Both the position numbers and the translations under genes were made by a program. Of a stretch of DNA of 64,000 nucleotides, positions 25,690-41,800 are shown piece after piece. Location of the stretch: positions 32,486,186 through 32,550,185 of the forward strand of contig OZ034968.1 in the NCBI GenBank assembly GCA_964030785.1. Direction: 5' to 3'. This DNA comes from Siderastrea siderea (Eukaryota > Cnidaria > Anthozoa > Scleractinia > Rhizangiidae). How positions within the stretch are numbered: the stretch's first letter is position 1; every line of letters begins with the position of its first letter. The notes beneath the pieces were generated by a model that was given only the letters and a program-made list of their open reading frames with translations, made no database searches and was not told the DNA's origin.

Positions 25690-25790
25690 TAAGGTTACAT
25701 TCGGTGACTGTTGGAAGCCATGTACTTTTCAAGATGGATCATATTATTAGCAAAGAAGGGTAGAAATCTCTTCAAATTTCAAAACACGAG
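25690..25790. repeat. Start of a possible third duplication unit
   Basis: AAGGTTACATTCGGTGACTG, followed by AGCAAAGAAGGGTAGAAATC, repeats the start of unit B (14,464-14,545). After about 25,780 the sequence no longer follows the units. It is either the retained boundary repeat or a truncated third copy. Confidence 0.6.
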
Positions 25791-25929
25791 ATGACTGGCT
25801 CCTGTTCAGAGCAAATGATTTGTAAACAGTGACAGATTGCCGATTCTCTTATTCTCTTGAAAGGTATTAGCTTATCAGAAAGTTAACATGATTTTTATTT
25901 TTGCTTACCCTATAGTTGACCCGAGTAAT

Positions 25930-26343
25930 GTACCAGTCAAATTGAAGCTTCAACATCCCCCCCCCCCTCCCCCTCAACCCCGGGCATTTGAACTTTTGAA
26001 GATTGGCTTGTTCAAAGCCCCTCCCCTCGGGGCAAAAACGACGTTCAAATTCCCCACCAGTTAGTACTGAAATACCTCTCCTCAAAGACAAATTTCATCT
26101 TCAATCAATCAACTGTTCACGCTTTTCAGAGAGAGACAAAGGCGAAATTCCGTCTTGGAAATCCATCAAACCCTGCAAAAACCAAAAAACTTAAGGGCAT
26201 ATTACACTAGAACAAGAGATAAATCTGTTTCAAATTTTCCACCCTTTCATTAGGCAACGTTCAAATTCCCTCCTCCCCAGGCACAATGCTAAGTCAAATA
26301 CCCCTGGGGGGGTGGGGGATGTTGAAGCTTCAATTTGACTGGT
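25930..26343. mobile_element. MITE with CAGTCAAATTGAAGCTTCAA ends
   Basis: The left end CCAGTCAAATTGAAGCTTCA, then ACATCCCCC, is mirrored exactly at the right end. The interior has cytosine runs and inverted CAAATTCCC blocks. No gene. Confidence 0.85.
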
Positions 26344-26579
26344 AAAAATTAATAATAGCTCAGTCAATTCCGATCCTGGGCATCAATCCCCCTCATTGCC
26401 TCTTCTCTCCCCTCAGAGCATTTGTCATTTTGTTTCAAAATGTTCCGACTGCCCCTCAGTGGGATCAGGTTGTGTTTAAAAAATTCCCAGCACGGCTATT
26501 GGTCTAATTAGGATAACTTACCCTCAAAGGTTACGGCAACCCCTCAAACTAAACACCTGGAACAGGCTAAATTTTCATA

Positions 26580-26738
26580 TAAATGTAAGTAGCCTGTCTG
26601 GCAGGCATAAACGGCGAGGGCTTAGGGGAAGCCACAAAGTAGCAAGAAAATGGGTAATGTCCCCCATTATTCCTCCCACTTTCTCGCTTCCCCTATCCGT
26701 TCCCTGTTTATGCCTGTCACACAGACTGTAATGTAAGG
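26580..26738. mobile_element. 159-bp MITE (GGCAGGCATAAAC ends)
   Basis: ATGTAAGTAGCCTGTCTGGC with AGGCATAAACGG is mirrored by CCGTTCCCTGTTTATGCCTG and CAGACTGTAATGTAAG. The inner parts AGAAAATGGGTAATGTCCCC and flanks are palindromic. Confidence 0.7.
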
Positions 26739-26766
26739 GGAGATTCAAAGGGCAAAATGAACGGAA

Positions 26767-27290
26767 TTTAAGGACGGTGCCTGACCTTTTGTTACTGTGC
26801 ATAATTATGTTCTGCACACTTTGAGGGGCCCATTTCTCGAAAGTCCCAATAACTTTTCGGGCCCCCAATAAAATTCGAAGTTGATAAAACAAGTTGGCCT
26901 GATGTGCAGACTGATAACTATGCCAACTTTCTATAGATTTTGATTTTAAAATATAGCTCCGGGCCTGAAAAGTTACCAGGACTTTCGAGAAATGGGCCCC
27001 TGGTCTGAGACATTCGCGTTTCATAAGGAGCTTGCCTATTAAGGTATTTTTGCACAGTTTAAGACTATGTGGGGAAAAAAAAACAGATCTTAGCAAGGGC
27101 TATCAGAATCCATAAAAAAAAATTGGGGGTAGCCTCGCATTTTTCAGAGATAAATGAGGCTAAATTTGGATTTTGCCATACATTGTTTGTATTTAAAGCT
27201 TTTTTAGAATTGTGGAAAATGTGTGTTTACCTGTAAATTTTCTTTTTCGATTCCAACAACCCTTGCTAAGAACTACTTTTTCTATTAGCA
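26767..27290. mobile_element. MITE of the TTAAGGA / CAGATCTTAGCAAGG family, interrupted
   Basis: It starts TTAAGGACGGTGCCTGACC and carries ACAGATCTTAGCAAGGGC facing CCCTTGCTAAGAACTA. A second element (26,821-27,003) is inserted near its left end, since the family consensus seen at 29,362 continues on either side. Confidence 0.65.
26821..27003. mobile_element. MITE with GGGGCCCATTTCTCGAAAGT ends
   Basis: The left end GGGGCCCATTTCTCGAAAGT (then CTTTTCGGGCC) is mirrored by GGCCTGAAAAG and ACTTTCGAGAAATGGGCCCC. It is nested in the 26,767 element. Its tips resemble the 13,396-14,403 element. Confidence 0.85.
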
Positions 27291-28197
27291 ATAACTTCTG
27301 AAATGTTCCAGATTTGTCTGAACAGATAGCTTTCGTGAAGTGGGAGTCATTGAAGCAGTTGTTCTCAAGATAAATTTAAGTATAACAAAAGATGCAATTG
27401 AAATTTGTTTAATAGAATGATGGACTTGCTTAAGCTTATACTTAATAAAATTGATAATTAAACTAATTTCACCACCTTTACCTAGCTCTTCGTTAACTAG
27501 ACTAAACAAATTTGAATTACTTAAAATAGTTTCATTTTTACTACATTAAACATGGATATGTACAAATGAAGCAAAAAAAAGCATACATTATACACCAATC
27601 TTTAGTTTGACATCCTTTATATTTGTGTAATACTTGCTCATTTCCAGAAATCTGATGTATGCTTTGAATAGCATTAAAGAAATATTGAAAAATGCAAATT
27701 TAGTGGCGAGCACAACATATGTACAATTTTCACAATATTTGTACAGATAACAGTCATTAAAAAACAATGCTTATCTAGTAAGCTTGCAGACAAGGTGCCA
27801 AAACATAGTCTATCAATTTGGTAGCAAATGTGACAAGATTAATCAAACATTTGAAGATTGACAACCCAGCCATAACAGTGTGAGTCATTGATGTTACTGA
27901 AGAATGAAACCGTGTTTATAGGTCTTTAGCTGTTTAGCACAAAGAAAGTGTATTACTCACTGTAAAACATGTCTGTGAGCTCTTCTCTTGACAACTGCTA
28001 TATGTATGAAACTAAACTTGCCTGATGGACATTCAAACTCTATAAGAGCTCATATTAAATTGGCCCGGGTGTAGACAACAGTATTTGTATATATGGTAAA
28101 AAAATTGTATAAGAGAATCAAGTTGAGAAAATGCAAAAAAAAGGTTCCGAGCAGTGTATTTTAGATTGAAAGAGAGAATCATGTCATAACTTATTTT

Positions 28198-31890
<3,693 letters not shown>

Positions 31891-31935
31891 TTTGAATTGA
31901 TTGGTGTTATTGTCCAGAACTGTGTGCAAACTTAC

Positions 31936-34236
31936 CTTTAAAGTAAAAAGACATAATAAAAAGAATGGTTAGAGGTATGATTTGCATTTCCAGCCACCAA
32001 TAGGCATTTTTTGTTGGCAAAATGTCTCATGTTTGCAGGGGGTGCTTAGCAGACAGTTCCCGAGGGGGAAATGGAAGTGGATTGGCCACTCACTATGGAA
32101 GGCAACAAAACATCATCCTTCAATCCCTGATCTGAAATCCTCAAAGATTAAAGAACACTGAAAGTGACCCCTAAAGAGCTAATGATGCAGCATGGACACT
32201 GTGTTGAGTATGTTAGAGTATACCTGGACCAACGTTGTAAAATGGCAAAATGTCTTTGATGGCCTATGCTTCACTTTGAGCAGTGGACCTAGCTAGGTTA
32301 ATAACTTAGTGCCTGAAAGGGCATCAACTGGCCAACCATATTGGTCAGTTTATAATTAAATGGCATATACCATTTTCAAGGAGATGTCTCTACCTATTTT
32401 TCAGAATAGCACCATCAGTAAATGGTATTTTTCTGGTGACAAGAGGGACCTTCAGATTGGACTACAAGCCCTTGTCTGAGTACAAGTACGACTTTTCATT
32501 TCCTGGTTGTAGGTTTTAGATTGTCATTTGGCACACCAGTATCCTTCCAAGAACATTCTTCTCTACAGGTCAGCAACAGGAAGGAGAGAGGGCTCTGGGA
32601 TGGAATCTGGTTTAAAAATTGGAAGTCATACTCGTACTCAATCTCATACTCTTTATAGTCTGATCTGAAGGTCGCTAAGGACTGGGAAGATTCAAGCCTT
32701 CAAAATCTACAAACTGACAAATCTGGATAGCCAGGTGTGACAAATGGTGAGTAGGAGTAAAGCCTTTCAGTTAGTTTTCACAACTTGCAATTGTTGGACA
32801 TGCATTTAACAATATGTATCTTAAATATTCCAGGGCTGAATGTAATAAATGTATATATGTGCAAGATGTTCATCAACAGCTTCCAATTTTATTGATTTTT
32901 AACTAATCCCAAGTATCAAGCTTTCCTTAGTTTTCCACTTGATTTTGAAATATTTGAGGTTAGTATTTTATAGAAACACTTCATTTATTGTTTCTGAAAG
33001 GAGAACATTTTTTGGTGCCCAAAATGTATTCGATTGTTTTCAAAAGTGCATGACACCTGGTCTTGGCTTTGAAAAGGCGGCTGAAGGCAACTTGAAAATT
33101 GTCGTCTATGTATTGATTTGCACTACCAGCATGCTTAACACCACCAACAGAAACTCTAAGAGCCATCCTCCTTCACAAAGGGATCAAAAACTCTACTGCT
33201 TTCAGCTGCTGTACATAAACTAACCATAAATAAAGAAAGTAAGCTTCAAGTTCTTTGCCATGTATCATCATTAAAACTTCAGAATTTAATTGTATTTTGC
33301 ATCAAATGGCACTTTTTAATACATGTAAATAGTCTTTGTTTACCTTGAAGCTCTTGGAAAAGTTTTGATTATCACTCTTCAAGTTTTAGCAAGCTAAATT
33401 TACATGTAGAACTGCAGCTGTTTTTGGCAGCCATATTTGCAAGGAACACAAGCTGTGTTCGAAAATTGCATCATGTCAGAACACCAAAGCTTCATTTTGG
33501 CTTTCTTCCAATCAATTCTCTTCTTTTCCTTTTATACTCTGATGAGTATGGTTTTTCAAATATACGGCCTTTCATCAAGATTTTACGTTGTAACACATTT
33601 ATTTCCTCGCTAATATAAACCGGGTCACCTTTTTAGGCTAAACTACATAATACAGGGCCACTTTGCTAGCTCTTCGAATACACATGCTTGCACGCGCTGA
33701 ATCAAACGTGGCTTCCCAAGATAAACGTGTTCAAAAGTTACGGGGAGAAAAATCTTAACTTTCAAAATAATTTACCTTGCAATTAGCAAATGAAATAACG
33801 TAAACAATCTTTGTATGTAGAACCACTGGGTTATATGAATCTATGCTACTAGTCCAAGGGCACGTCGTTTTAAATCTGATTTTCATGTCCACCTTATGGC
33901 AAAGTTCGTCAAATAACCAACGTCTAGAAATCGTTTTCCGAAATCTTCACACATTTTCAAAGGGGAAAAGACGATCTTATGTTCCAAATATTGCCTTTTA
34001 AATTATAGAAATCGATGTTTGGTTGGAATCTTTGCCACACAAAGAACAGCCTAAACAGGAAAAGCAAGGTAACGGACTAGGAGTTGCACAACGAAATCGA
34101 TCTTATACTGTTTCAGCAGAAGGCTTCCCTAAATTGAAATCGACGCGTGAAAAACTCTTGGACTAGAAACACAGTTAAATATCGAGAGTCAAACTCGTTT
34201 AAAAAGACGAATACAGTTAAAAAATAGAAAACAAAC
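31936..34236. other. Probable first intron of CDK1; no other gene seen
   Basis: A 2.3-kb AT-rich stretch with no supportable coding exon on either strand. A CAG/GTTTGT donor on the minus strand at 34,237 and a TTTAAAG or CACACAG acceptor just upstream of the first CDK1 ATG suggest it is the intron separating a 5' UTR exon from the coding part. Confidence 0.5.
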
Positions 34237-34476
34237 CTGATTGAAGCGTCCCCAAGCTGAAGGCAAATGGGTGATGTCGTGAGATTTGTATTTGAAAATA
34301 GCGGCATTTGATCCATCGACCAATCAGATTGCAGCTTAGCCGTTATCCTCAGACCTCCGCGGCCAGTCCGAGCTAGTGATAAAACAACAACTCTGATTGG
34401 GTGTGTTGTTGAAGCGTTGGACCAATGAAGTTCTCTATAATAAACGGAGCTCTTTCTTTCTTTCTCGTCATCCAAA
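34237..34476. promoter_or_regulatory. Bidirectional CDK1/OSTC promoter
   Basis: Only about 240 bp separate the presumed CDK1 first exon donor (minus) from the OSTC start (plus). It holds CCAAT boxes at 34,320-34,324 and 34,422-34,426, an inverted one (ATTGG) at 34,396-34,400, and TATAATAAA near 34,436. CCAAT boxes in phased arrays bind NF-Y in cell-cycle promoters (established). Their use here is inferred. Confidence 0.6.
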
Positions 34477-36989
34477 ATGGAGGCTTTGTATGGAATCCCT
34501 TTTCACGTTTTAGAAGTACCCAACCTCAAATTAAAGAAGCCAGGATGGGTAAAACCTCCATCGGCTATGGTGGTCTTCGCCTTTGTTCTGCTTTCGTATT
34601 TTCTGGTCACCGGAGGTGGGCCCAAGTATTTATTTTCTTATTATTATTCATGTTTTGTCTCGTGAAAGGATTTCTGAAATGAAAAAAATTATTTGAAGTT
34701 TCTTAGCTATCGTTTTCAGAGGACTGGATGTCTGTATGTTTCTTATTAGTGTTGAAGCATTTGAAAGGTAAAGCTTATAGAATGAATGCAATATGACAGT
34801 TTTGTTAACCTAACTACTGAGCTTGCTGCGAATATTATAGTCTTCTAAGTTTAGTTGTAGCCATACGTGGCACTGATGAAAACGTTTGAGTGATTCTTAC
34901 TATCCTCCTTTCTTCGCTATATACAGCACGTGAGATGCAAGGTAGTTTTCCTCTAAAACTTTTCACTGCTAAGTCAGTTTCAGGCAAAACGTGCTTTTTT
35001 TTTCTAAGAGCTTACTAAAGTTCCAATTTTCAAGTATGTGAATTAAAATTAATCTTAACTGAAGGCCTGGACACAAAATGTAACAATGCACACAACTTTT
35101 AAACTTCACTGTGTGTCCACCCCAGAAATTGATATGAACAACAATTCCGAAGTAGAATGATGGTTTTAGTATTAGGAAATATAGACACATGTTGTTAGTA
35201 CTTTGTTACCAGTATGGTTTGTTTACGCTGTCTTGGAATGACGATCATACTGCTGTGGAAGAGTGTTTGGTATAGTGTGAACAGATGAGGCAAAAAGTAA
35301 ATAAATAAACAAGTGACAAGTTCACAATAGAGTAGTACTTGTTTTATGTACGAAAAATGGCTAAGACTTTTTATGGCATACTGGTCTACTTTGCTGTTCA
35401 CTCTTGGATGCTTGGAGTGGCTTAGTCAGACTTGGAACGTCTCAAAAACACATTTATCAAAGAGTTCCAGATTCAAGACTGAAGTTGCAGCATAGTGCTG
35501 TGACCTACCTGTTGCAGTCTTTTTCCATGGCAAACACCTTTCCCAAGTACAATATATACATACAGTTGTTATTTATAACTTCCATGGACATGGACATATT
35601 CAAACTTATTTTCTAAAAAGTTTGACTATACTACTGCAAAAACTACTCTACTGTTACTTATAGTAGACTACTACAAAGTCATTGCATTCAAGGCATAGAT
35701 TTGCACATCAACTGCCACGTTATCTGCCATTATCTCTGGTGACACTTACCAAGACTGTATTATGAATTTACTAAGCCAAGCAACTGTTGTCTTTGCAGGA
35801 ATCATCTATGATGTGATCGTTGAGCCTCCGAGTGTGGGAAGCACTACAGATGAATTTGGACATAGTAAACCAGTAAGTTTACAACACTTCCTTGTGGATA
35901 GACATGGCTTTTAAATGTAGGTACATACCTGATAAGCAGCTATTTTCGCCTTACAGTATCACTGCTTGATTAAACATACAGGTCATGAGAGCAAAGGAAG
36001 TGATCACTCATGATAAAGTGTCTTGATGTTTAAGCAAATTCTCCCAACTAGTACCATAAGAAATATATGGAGGACAGTAAGGAGAACATGCATGCTGATA
36101 TTGAGGACTGAAGGGTTAATATAACCACCCTGTCAATACAACCAAATTTTTTTGGCCTGTTGGTGATTGTATTAGCAGGATTTATACCAGTAATTTGAAC
36201 CAATATCACACACTCTATCTTGTGTTACTCCTCAGGTTGCCTTCATGCCATACCGTGTGAATGGCCAGTACATCATGGAGGGACTAGCGTCAAGTTTTCT
36301 GTTCTCCATGGGTGGATTGGGCTTCATTATCTTGGATAAATCCAATGCTGTTGGCATGTCTAAACTAAACAGATTTCTCCTGCTGTTCCTGGGTTTTGTG
36401 TGCGTCTTAGTGTCTTTCTTTACGTGCCGCGTGTTCATGAGGATGAAGCTGCCGTAAGTATTATTGAGGTGCCTAAGAGCTTTTGTTGGACCCTAGCAAA
36501 TAAGAATTGGAAACTCTTTGGTGGCTATGCATTCCAAAAATTTGCTGCAAGTGGTACCTGTTCTTGTGATTGAGTCCAGTCAGGAGATAGCAGAGTCAGG
36601 AGATAGAACCACAATTAGCAGCTGATTAGGAGCACTGAAAGCCCCACAGTGTACACATCAGAGCACTTGCCATGTGGGTGAGTGACTTTCAGAATGCACT
36701 TCCCTGGATTAGTTTTCATTCATCAAAAAAGTTCAGTGCCAGACCACACTGAAGCAAAACAGGGTATCTCTGAGACAAGATGATAATTAGTAAATCCCTG
36801 CTATCTCTAAGCCCTCGTATCTGGAAACCCCAACTACAGGTGTATCTCGAAGTGATACTCGTTGACCTTGGTTGATGTTGTTCACCCGTTTACTATCGGC
36901 TACCTCAAACTCCTTTTATTTAAATAAGTTTTGGTTTTTCGTGTGTGTTCAAGATAGCAATAATCTACTGTGTAATACATAAATGATAA

Positions 36990-37038
<49 letters not shown>

Positions 37039-37196
37039 GAACTTAAAAGTTTACAAGCAATGAACATCATTTACAATTATTGGTTGAAAAGTGAAAATCA
37101 TTGTCACCAGGAGCCTTTAAATACATTTTTACTGACTGAGTTACATTTGTTTTTTTTTTTATATATGTTTTCAGGGGCTACATGCAAGTTTATTAA
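34477..37196 (+). CDS. OSTC: Oligosaccharyltransferase complex subunit OSTC (DC2)
   Basis: Small ER membrane subunit that links the STT3A oligosaccharyltransferase to the Sec61 translocon for co-translational N-glycosylation. Exons 34,477-34,615; 35,799-35,872; 36,236-36,453; 37,175-37,196 join to 150 residues, against 149 in human. Recognisable blocks are NLKLKKP and [20 protein letters not shown] (first membrane segment), [45 protein letters not shown] and [19 protein letters not shown] (third segment), ending FMRMKLPGY. The ATG is preceded by a pyrimidine-rich TTTCTTTCTTTCTCGTC tract. The poly(A) signal AATAAA is at 37,277. The gene is intact and transcribed away from CDK1. Confidence 0.97.
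36988..37038. repeat. (ATT)n microsatellite
   Basis: About 15 uninterrupted TTA/ATT triplets in OSTC intron 3. Confidence 0.95.
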
Positions 37197-37276
37197 CTGA
37201 AATTGCCAAGATACTTCAACTTCCTAACGAGCAAACAGAATGAAAATACTGTAGTGTAGTCTTTTATCTCTTGTCA

Positions 37277-37282
37277 AATAAA
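37277..37282 (+). terminator. OSTC polyadenylation signal
   Basis: AATAAA 80 bp after the OSTC stop codon, followed by a T/G-rich stretch. Confidence 0.7.
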
Positions 37283-37419
37283 ACATTTTATCAACAACAC
37301 TTGTAGTCTTTTTTGATTATGACAGTTTTAGTATTTTATGTTTGTCGTTGGAACATTGTTGGATACCCAGAGGCATATATTCAAGAAGCGACTTTGCCCC
37401 TTATACAAACGAATTTAAC

Positions 37420-37755
37420 TTTAAGGTGGCTTGCAATATTTTCCAGTAATTTCCAACACCTATACTTTGATGGATCGATACTACCAACTTTTATCAGTTA
37501 ATGCTACAATTATGATATCAAACAAATGCCCAGTCAATATAGAACAAGCTATGGTCATTTTCGTAATGTAACTGGTTACCATAGTAACAGTATAACCTGT
37601 TAAAGTCACCCTTAATTTCCGCGTTAAGTACTTATAACTGAAAAATGAGCTCGGTGACCCACATTTTATTTTATCGAATTGTAATTAGCTTGTTAAAATA
37701 CAACTTTTCCAAAGTTTGAAAAAATTCGTCGCAAGGGGTTCAGAGCCACCTTAAA
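37420..37755. mobile_element. MITE with TTAAGGTGGCT ends, first of an inverted pair
   Basis: Starts TTTAAGGTGGCTTGCAATAT and ends CAGAGCCACCTTAA. It carries GAGCTCGGTGACCCACATTT and AATGCCCAGTCAAT. The same sequence appears inverted at 38,155-38,462. Confidence 0.85.
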
Positions 37756-38154
37756 TTTTGGGAATTCTAAAGGGGCATAGTCACGAGGATTTCGCAGATT
37801 TTTGATCAAAACTGTGCTTAAATTATCGGTAGCTAACTTTATCCATGCCCAACATTCTATCTGAACATTTAAAGGAACATGTTAACTTATTTTCATTAAG
37901 AGAAAACAAGTCATGACCATTTAATATGGATTTAATGTCAACACGCTGAAAGAATTTGAAAAGTTTAGCCTAATTTTTTCAAGTTGCAATCCATTTCCAT
38001 CCGTGCCATACGTAGCAACAGACGACAGAAAATAGTTTCAGTGAAGTAATATAGTCTTTGGTAACAAAACTAGACCATTATTTGTGGGCGTTCATTGATG
38101 CGAGGACATATTTTTAATTTTTGAAGTGAACTAAAATAACGTGACAGTGCCCCG

Positions 38155-38462
38155 TTAAGGTGGCTCTGAACTTTTTTCAACAAATTTTAACAAGCTGATT
38201 GCAATTCAATAATAAAAAATGGGGGTCACCGAGCTCGTTTTTGAGTTATAGGCACCTAAAGTTAAAACTAAGGATGTTTTAAACAGGTTATACTGTTGCT
38301 GTGGTAACATTACGTCATGACTGATGACCATAACTTGTTCACCATTGACTGGGCATTTGTTTAATACCATAATTGTAACAACAACTGATAAAGAGTGGCC
38401 GTATTGATCCATTGCAGTACAAGTGCTGGAAATTGCTGGAAAATATTATGAGCCACCTTAAG
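38155..38462. mobile_element. MITE with TTAAGGTGGCT ends, second of an inverted pair
   Basis: Starts TTAAGGTGGCTCTGAAC and ends TATGAGCCACCTTAA. It contains ATGGGGGTCACCGAGCTC and ATTGACTGGGCATTTGTTT, the complement of the blocks in the copy at 37,420. The two copies lie about 400 bp apart in opposite orientation. Confidence 0.85.
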
Positions 38463-38802
38463 CATTTTCTTTACTTTTTTTCGATTTTTAACGACAAGGC
38501 TATGTGGCTAAGTATACGAGGGTGATTTAGTTTGAAGTAGGGTTCATATTGTAGCATAAATCGTTTGCCTAATAACTCAGCCTTTAATTTTTTTGCTTTT
38601 CACGATTAGAGAATCCTGAAGGAACGAGCATACTGACTCCGTCGCTGTGGCTCGTCCCTCTCCCCCTCGGGAGGCTGTGTTGTCGCTATATGCGACTGAT
38701 CCTCTTTCGCGTGTGCTATTTCGCTCGTTTATCACTGCCTAGCAAAGTACGGGTTGTATAGTCGCCCTTAACGTCCGTCCTAGCCTTGTTTTTTTTTAAC
38801 TC

Positions 38803-41800
38803 ATGTCTGGCGTCGAATACCGTAATTTGCTTTTTGAAATCAGCCAGAAAATCAATTGGATAACTGAACGCCAGCGTTTGCTATTTGTTACCAAAGGGCT
38901 TATTGCGGAAGGGAGTGAAACCAACATCCAAGATGTCCTCTCTTTATTTAACGAGCTGGAAGACAGGAAGAATCTTGGAATTGATCGTCTCGAGGTATTG
39001 AAAGATCTTCTAAAAGGAACAGGAAAATGGAATCTTCTCGAAAAAGCTGAAAAGCTTGAGATCAAAAGGAAAGAGTTCAACAGTTTGTTGGCGCACATAA
39101 GCTGTGCACTCGACGAAAGCGGTCATCTGGAACGACTGGTTTCAGTTTGCAAAGGAAGGATAGCCGAGGACAGAGAAAGCGACATAAAAGATGTCCGCAC
39201 CTTGCTCACAGAACTAGAAAAAAAGAATCACTTGGGGATCGGACGACTGGATATTTTGAAGGTTCTTATTGCAGCAGGTAAACCAGATTTACTCAAACAA
39301 GTTGAGGAGTTTGAGAGTAAAAGAAAACAGGAAGAAGCTGCCGAGAGAAAAAGAAACGAACTGGAAGAGTCAAAGAGAAGAAGGAATGGTAAGGCGTCCC
39401 TTTCAACTTTTTGCTTGCTAATACTTATTTCTTTTTTCGTTTCCATGATGTACCGGAAGGGGTTTTTCTTTGTACTCGGATTTAGAGTAACGGGAGAAGG
39501 AGTCGAATACCGCCTCCGCTCCGTCGCCTGGGTTGGAGAATTTGACACCATCGGGGAGGGTTGGGGGAGTATTTGAACAAATTGCGTCAGTTACATCAAG
39601 TTATGTGGTTCCCCGATCGAAATTGGAGCCAGAAATCAGGCCCGAAAACTTAAATAAACAAAACTACTTTTGTAAGCATTTTTAAAATGCTTAAAAGCAA
39701 GTATAGTCTGCAAGTGTGAGAAACATGATTTCATTGCCTAAAAAGATCCTAGGATGGGGGGAGAACAACTTTTTTCAACCTGGCTTCGAGAATGGAAATT
39801 TGAACCGCCCAAACGTAAGTTCAAATGCTTGCTTAATGTGTCTGAGCTGGGATAAGGGTTGGGGGGAGGGTATTGAAGTTTCGACTTTTGTCAGTACAAA
39901 GAGCGTTTATCAAAAGAGTGTAGTAAAAACAAAACCAAAATAATCACTCTATTAAATCACAACATGAACAAATCACAAAATCAAAATGAACCAATCAGAA
40001 ATCGAAGCAAATACAAGTAATTAAGGTTAATCGCGGGAAAACGCGTGGGAGCAAGTCACGATTGGTTTTGGTTTTAAGGGTAATTAAGAAAGTGCGTGAG
40101 CCTTTTTAACTAATCAAAGAGCGAAGTTAAGCAAAATCAAAGCAAACACAATATTACTTTCGACACTCGATTAAAAACTGCTCTTACTGCGGTGATTCAG
40201 CCATTATTTGATGGGGATACGGATGTCCAAGTGTTCAAGGAAGGCTAGTGACTTTAAACCCTGCTGCTTGTTTATATTAACCATTTTGTTTTCTCAACAA
40301 AGCTCAGATCACTTAAGGCTACATCATAAACGTTGTCAAGGGCTGGATAACTTGCGAACCGTTGCAAGACGAGTGATTCCACAAAGTTCTGCAAAATCAA
40401 GTCTTCTTTTACTGAAACGTGATGGACGATATCGGTTTGGAATGCTTTGACGACAGCTTTTAGATTAACCTGCGAATTAGCATTAGAATTTAGCATCGCT
40501 AATAGTATAACCGGAGTCAAATCAATACCGGCAATGTTTCATCATATTTACCGTCCAGAGGGGTCACTCATCCTCACCTTCGGCTCGGATTCGGCCCCCT
40601 CTGGGGTGGTATATATTATGTTCCTTATTGCCATTATGTGTTTGACTCCGGTTATACTACTTCGGTTGATTGTGTATTGATGGCCCCGTCGACAAATACC
40701 GGCAGACAACCACCTGATCCGTACACCCGTATTTACCCTTATTAAGCCACCTAGCACACAAACCTAAACGAAAAAAAGAAATTCTAAGGGGGGAGTCAGC
40801 AAAGCGAAGCATATAGTTTGCGAGAGAAAACATAGCTGGACAAGAACAAAAATAAACCGTGCCGGCTCACAAATGATTAAATATTTTAAAACGATGCCGC
40901 GCGTGGCTGAAAAAAATTCCAGTTAAATATATAATTTCATTTGAACATATATGCAACAGAGTATATGACACGATAAGCACCAACCAACAAACTCTTGAAG
41001 AGTTTTTAGAACAACTGCTTGACGAATTAGGGGAAATATCGCCGTCAATGGAGTAATATGTTCAGCAATTGTTTGCAGAAAACGCCCCTGCAGCGGGTCC
41101 TCTCCGCGAGGTTGTACAAAACATACTCGATGAGCGCATTCCCCTGGAAGAGCGACTACCCAAACCTCTGCTTCCGCGAAAGTACCCCCCAAAAGCTCCC
41201 CCTCGTCAAAGAAGAGGAATAAAAAGGCAGACAATACTGAAAGAGTTTGATCCTATTCAACCGATAAAGAATCGAGAAAAGAGTTATGAGGGCATGCTTG
41301 CAAATTTGTTTAAAAGAGGTGAGGAAGAGGAAGGTGTAGAAAAAGAGGGCCGTCGTTACATCTTCTGGAGAAAAAGACAAGGACTTGAAAATAACCTTAC
41401 AGAACAGTTCATGGGAAAGATAAGGGAGAAGGTCAGAACAGCAGCCTACTTGCGCCACAACTATTCTTATTAGTTGGAAAACATCGAAGACGGGACTATT
41501 CTCCTGTTTTATAAAAACTCAGGAGGCTCACCTTGGGTAAACAGGTATGTTGAAGCGGAAAATTGGTTGAGAGAAAAGGAGGAGGCGCGCCTGAACATTG
41601 ATAACATCGGAAGCCCAAACACAAAATGGGTGTTTAGGGGTTATTCTGATGCTGATGTAAAGGTCGTGCTCGACCGACAGACACTGTTGGGCACAGGCCC
41701 CTTGCCAGACTGGCTGCGTAACCTTGCGCGTGGGCGTGCAGGGTCAATGGTGGCACTGGACACCTACCAGGACAACTTGTGTCTGTGGCGCTGCATTGCA

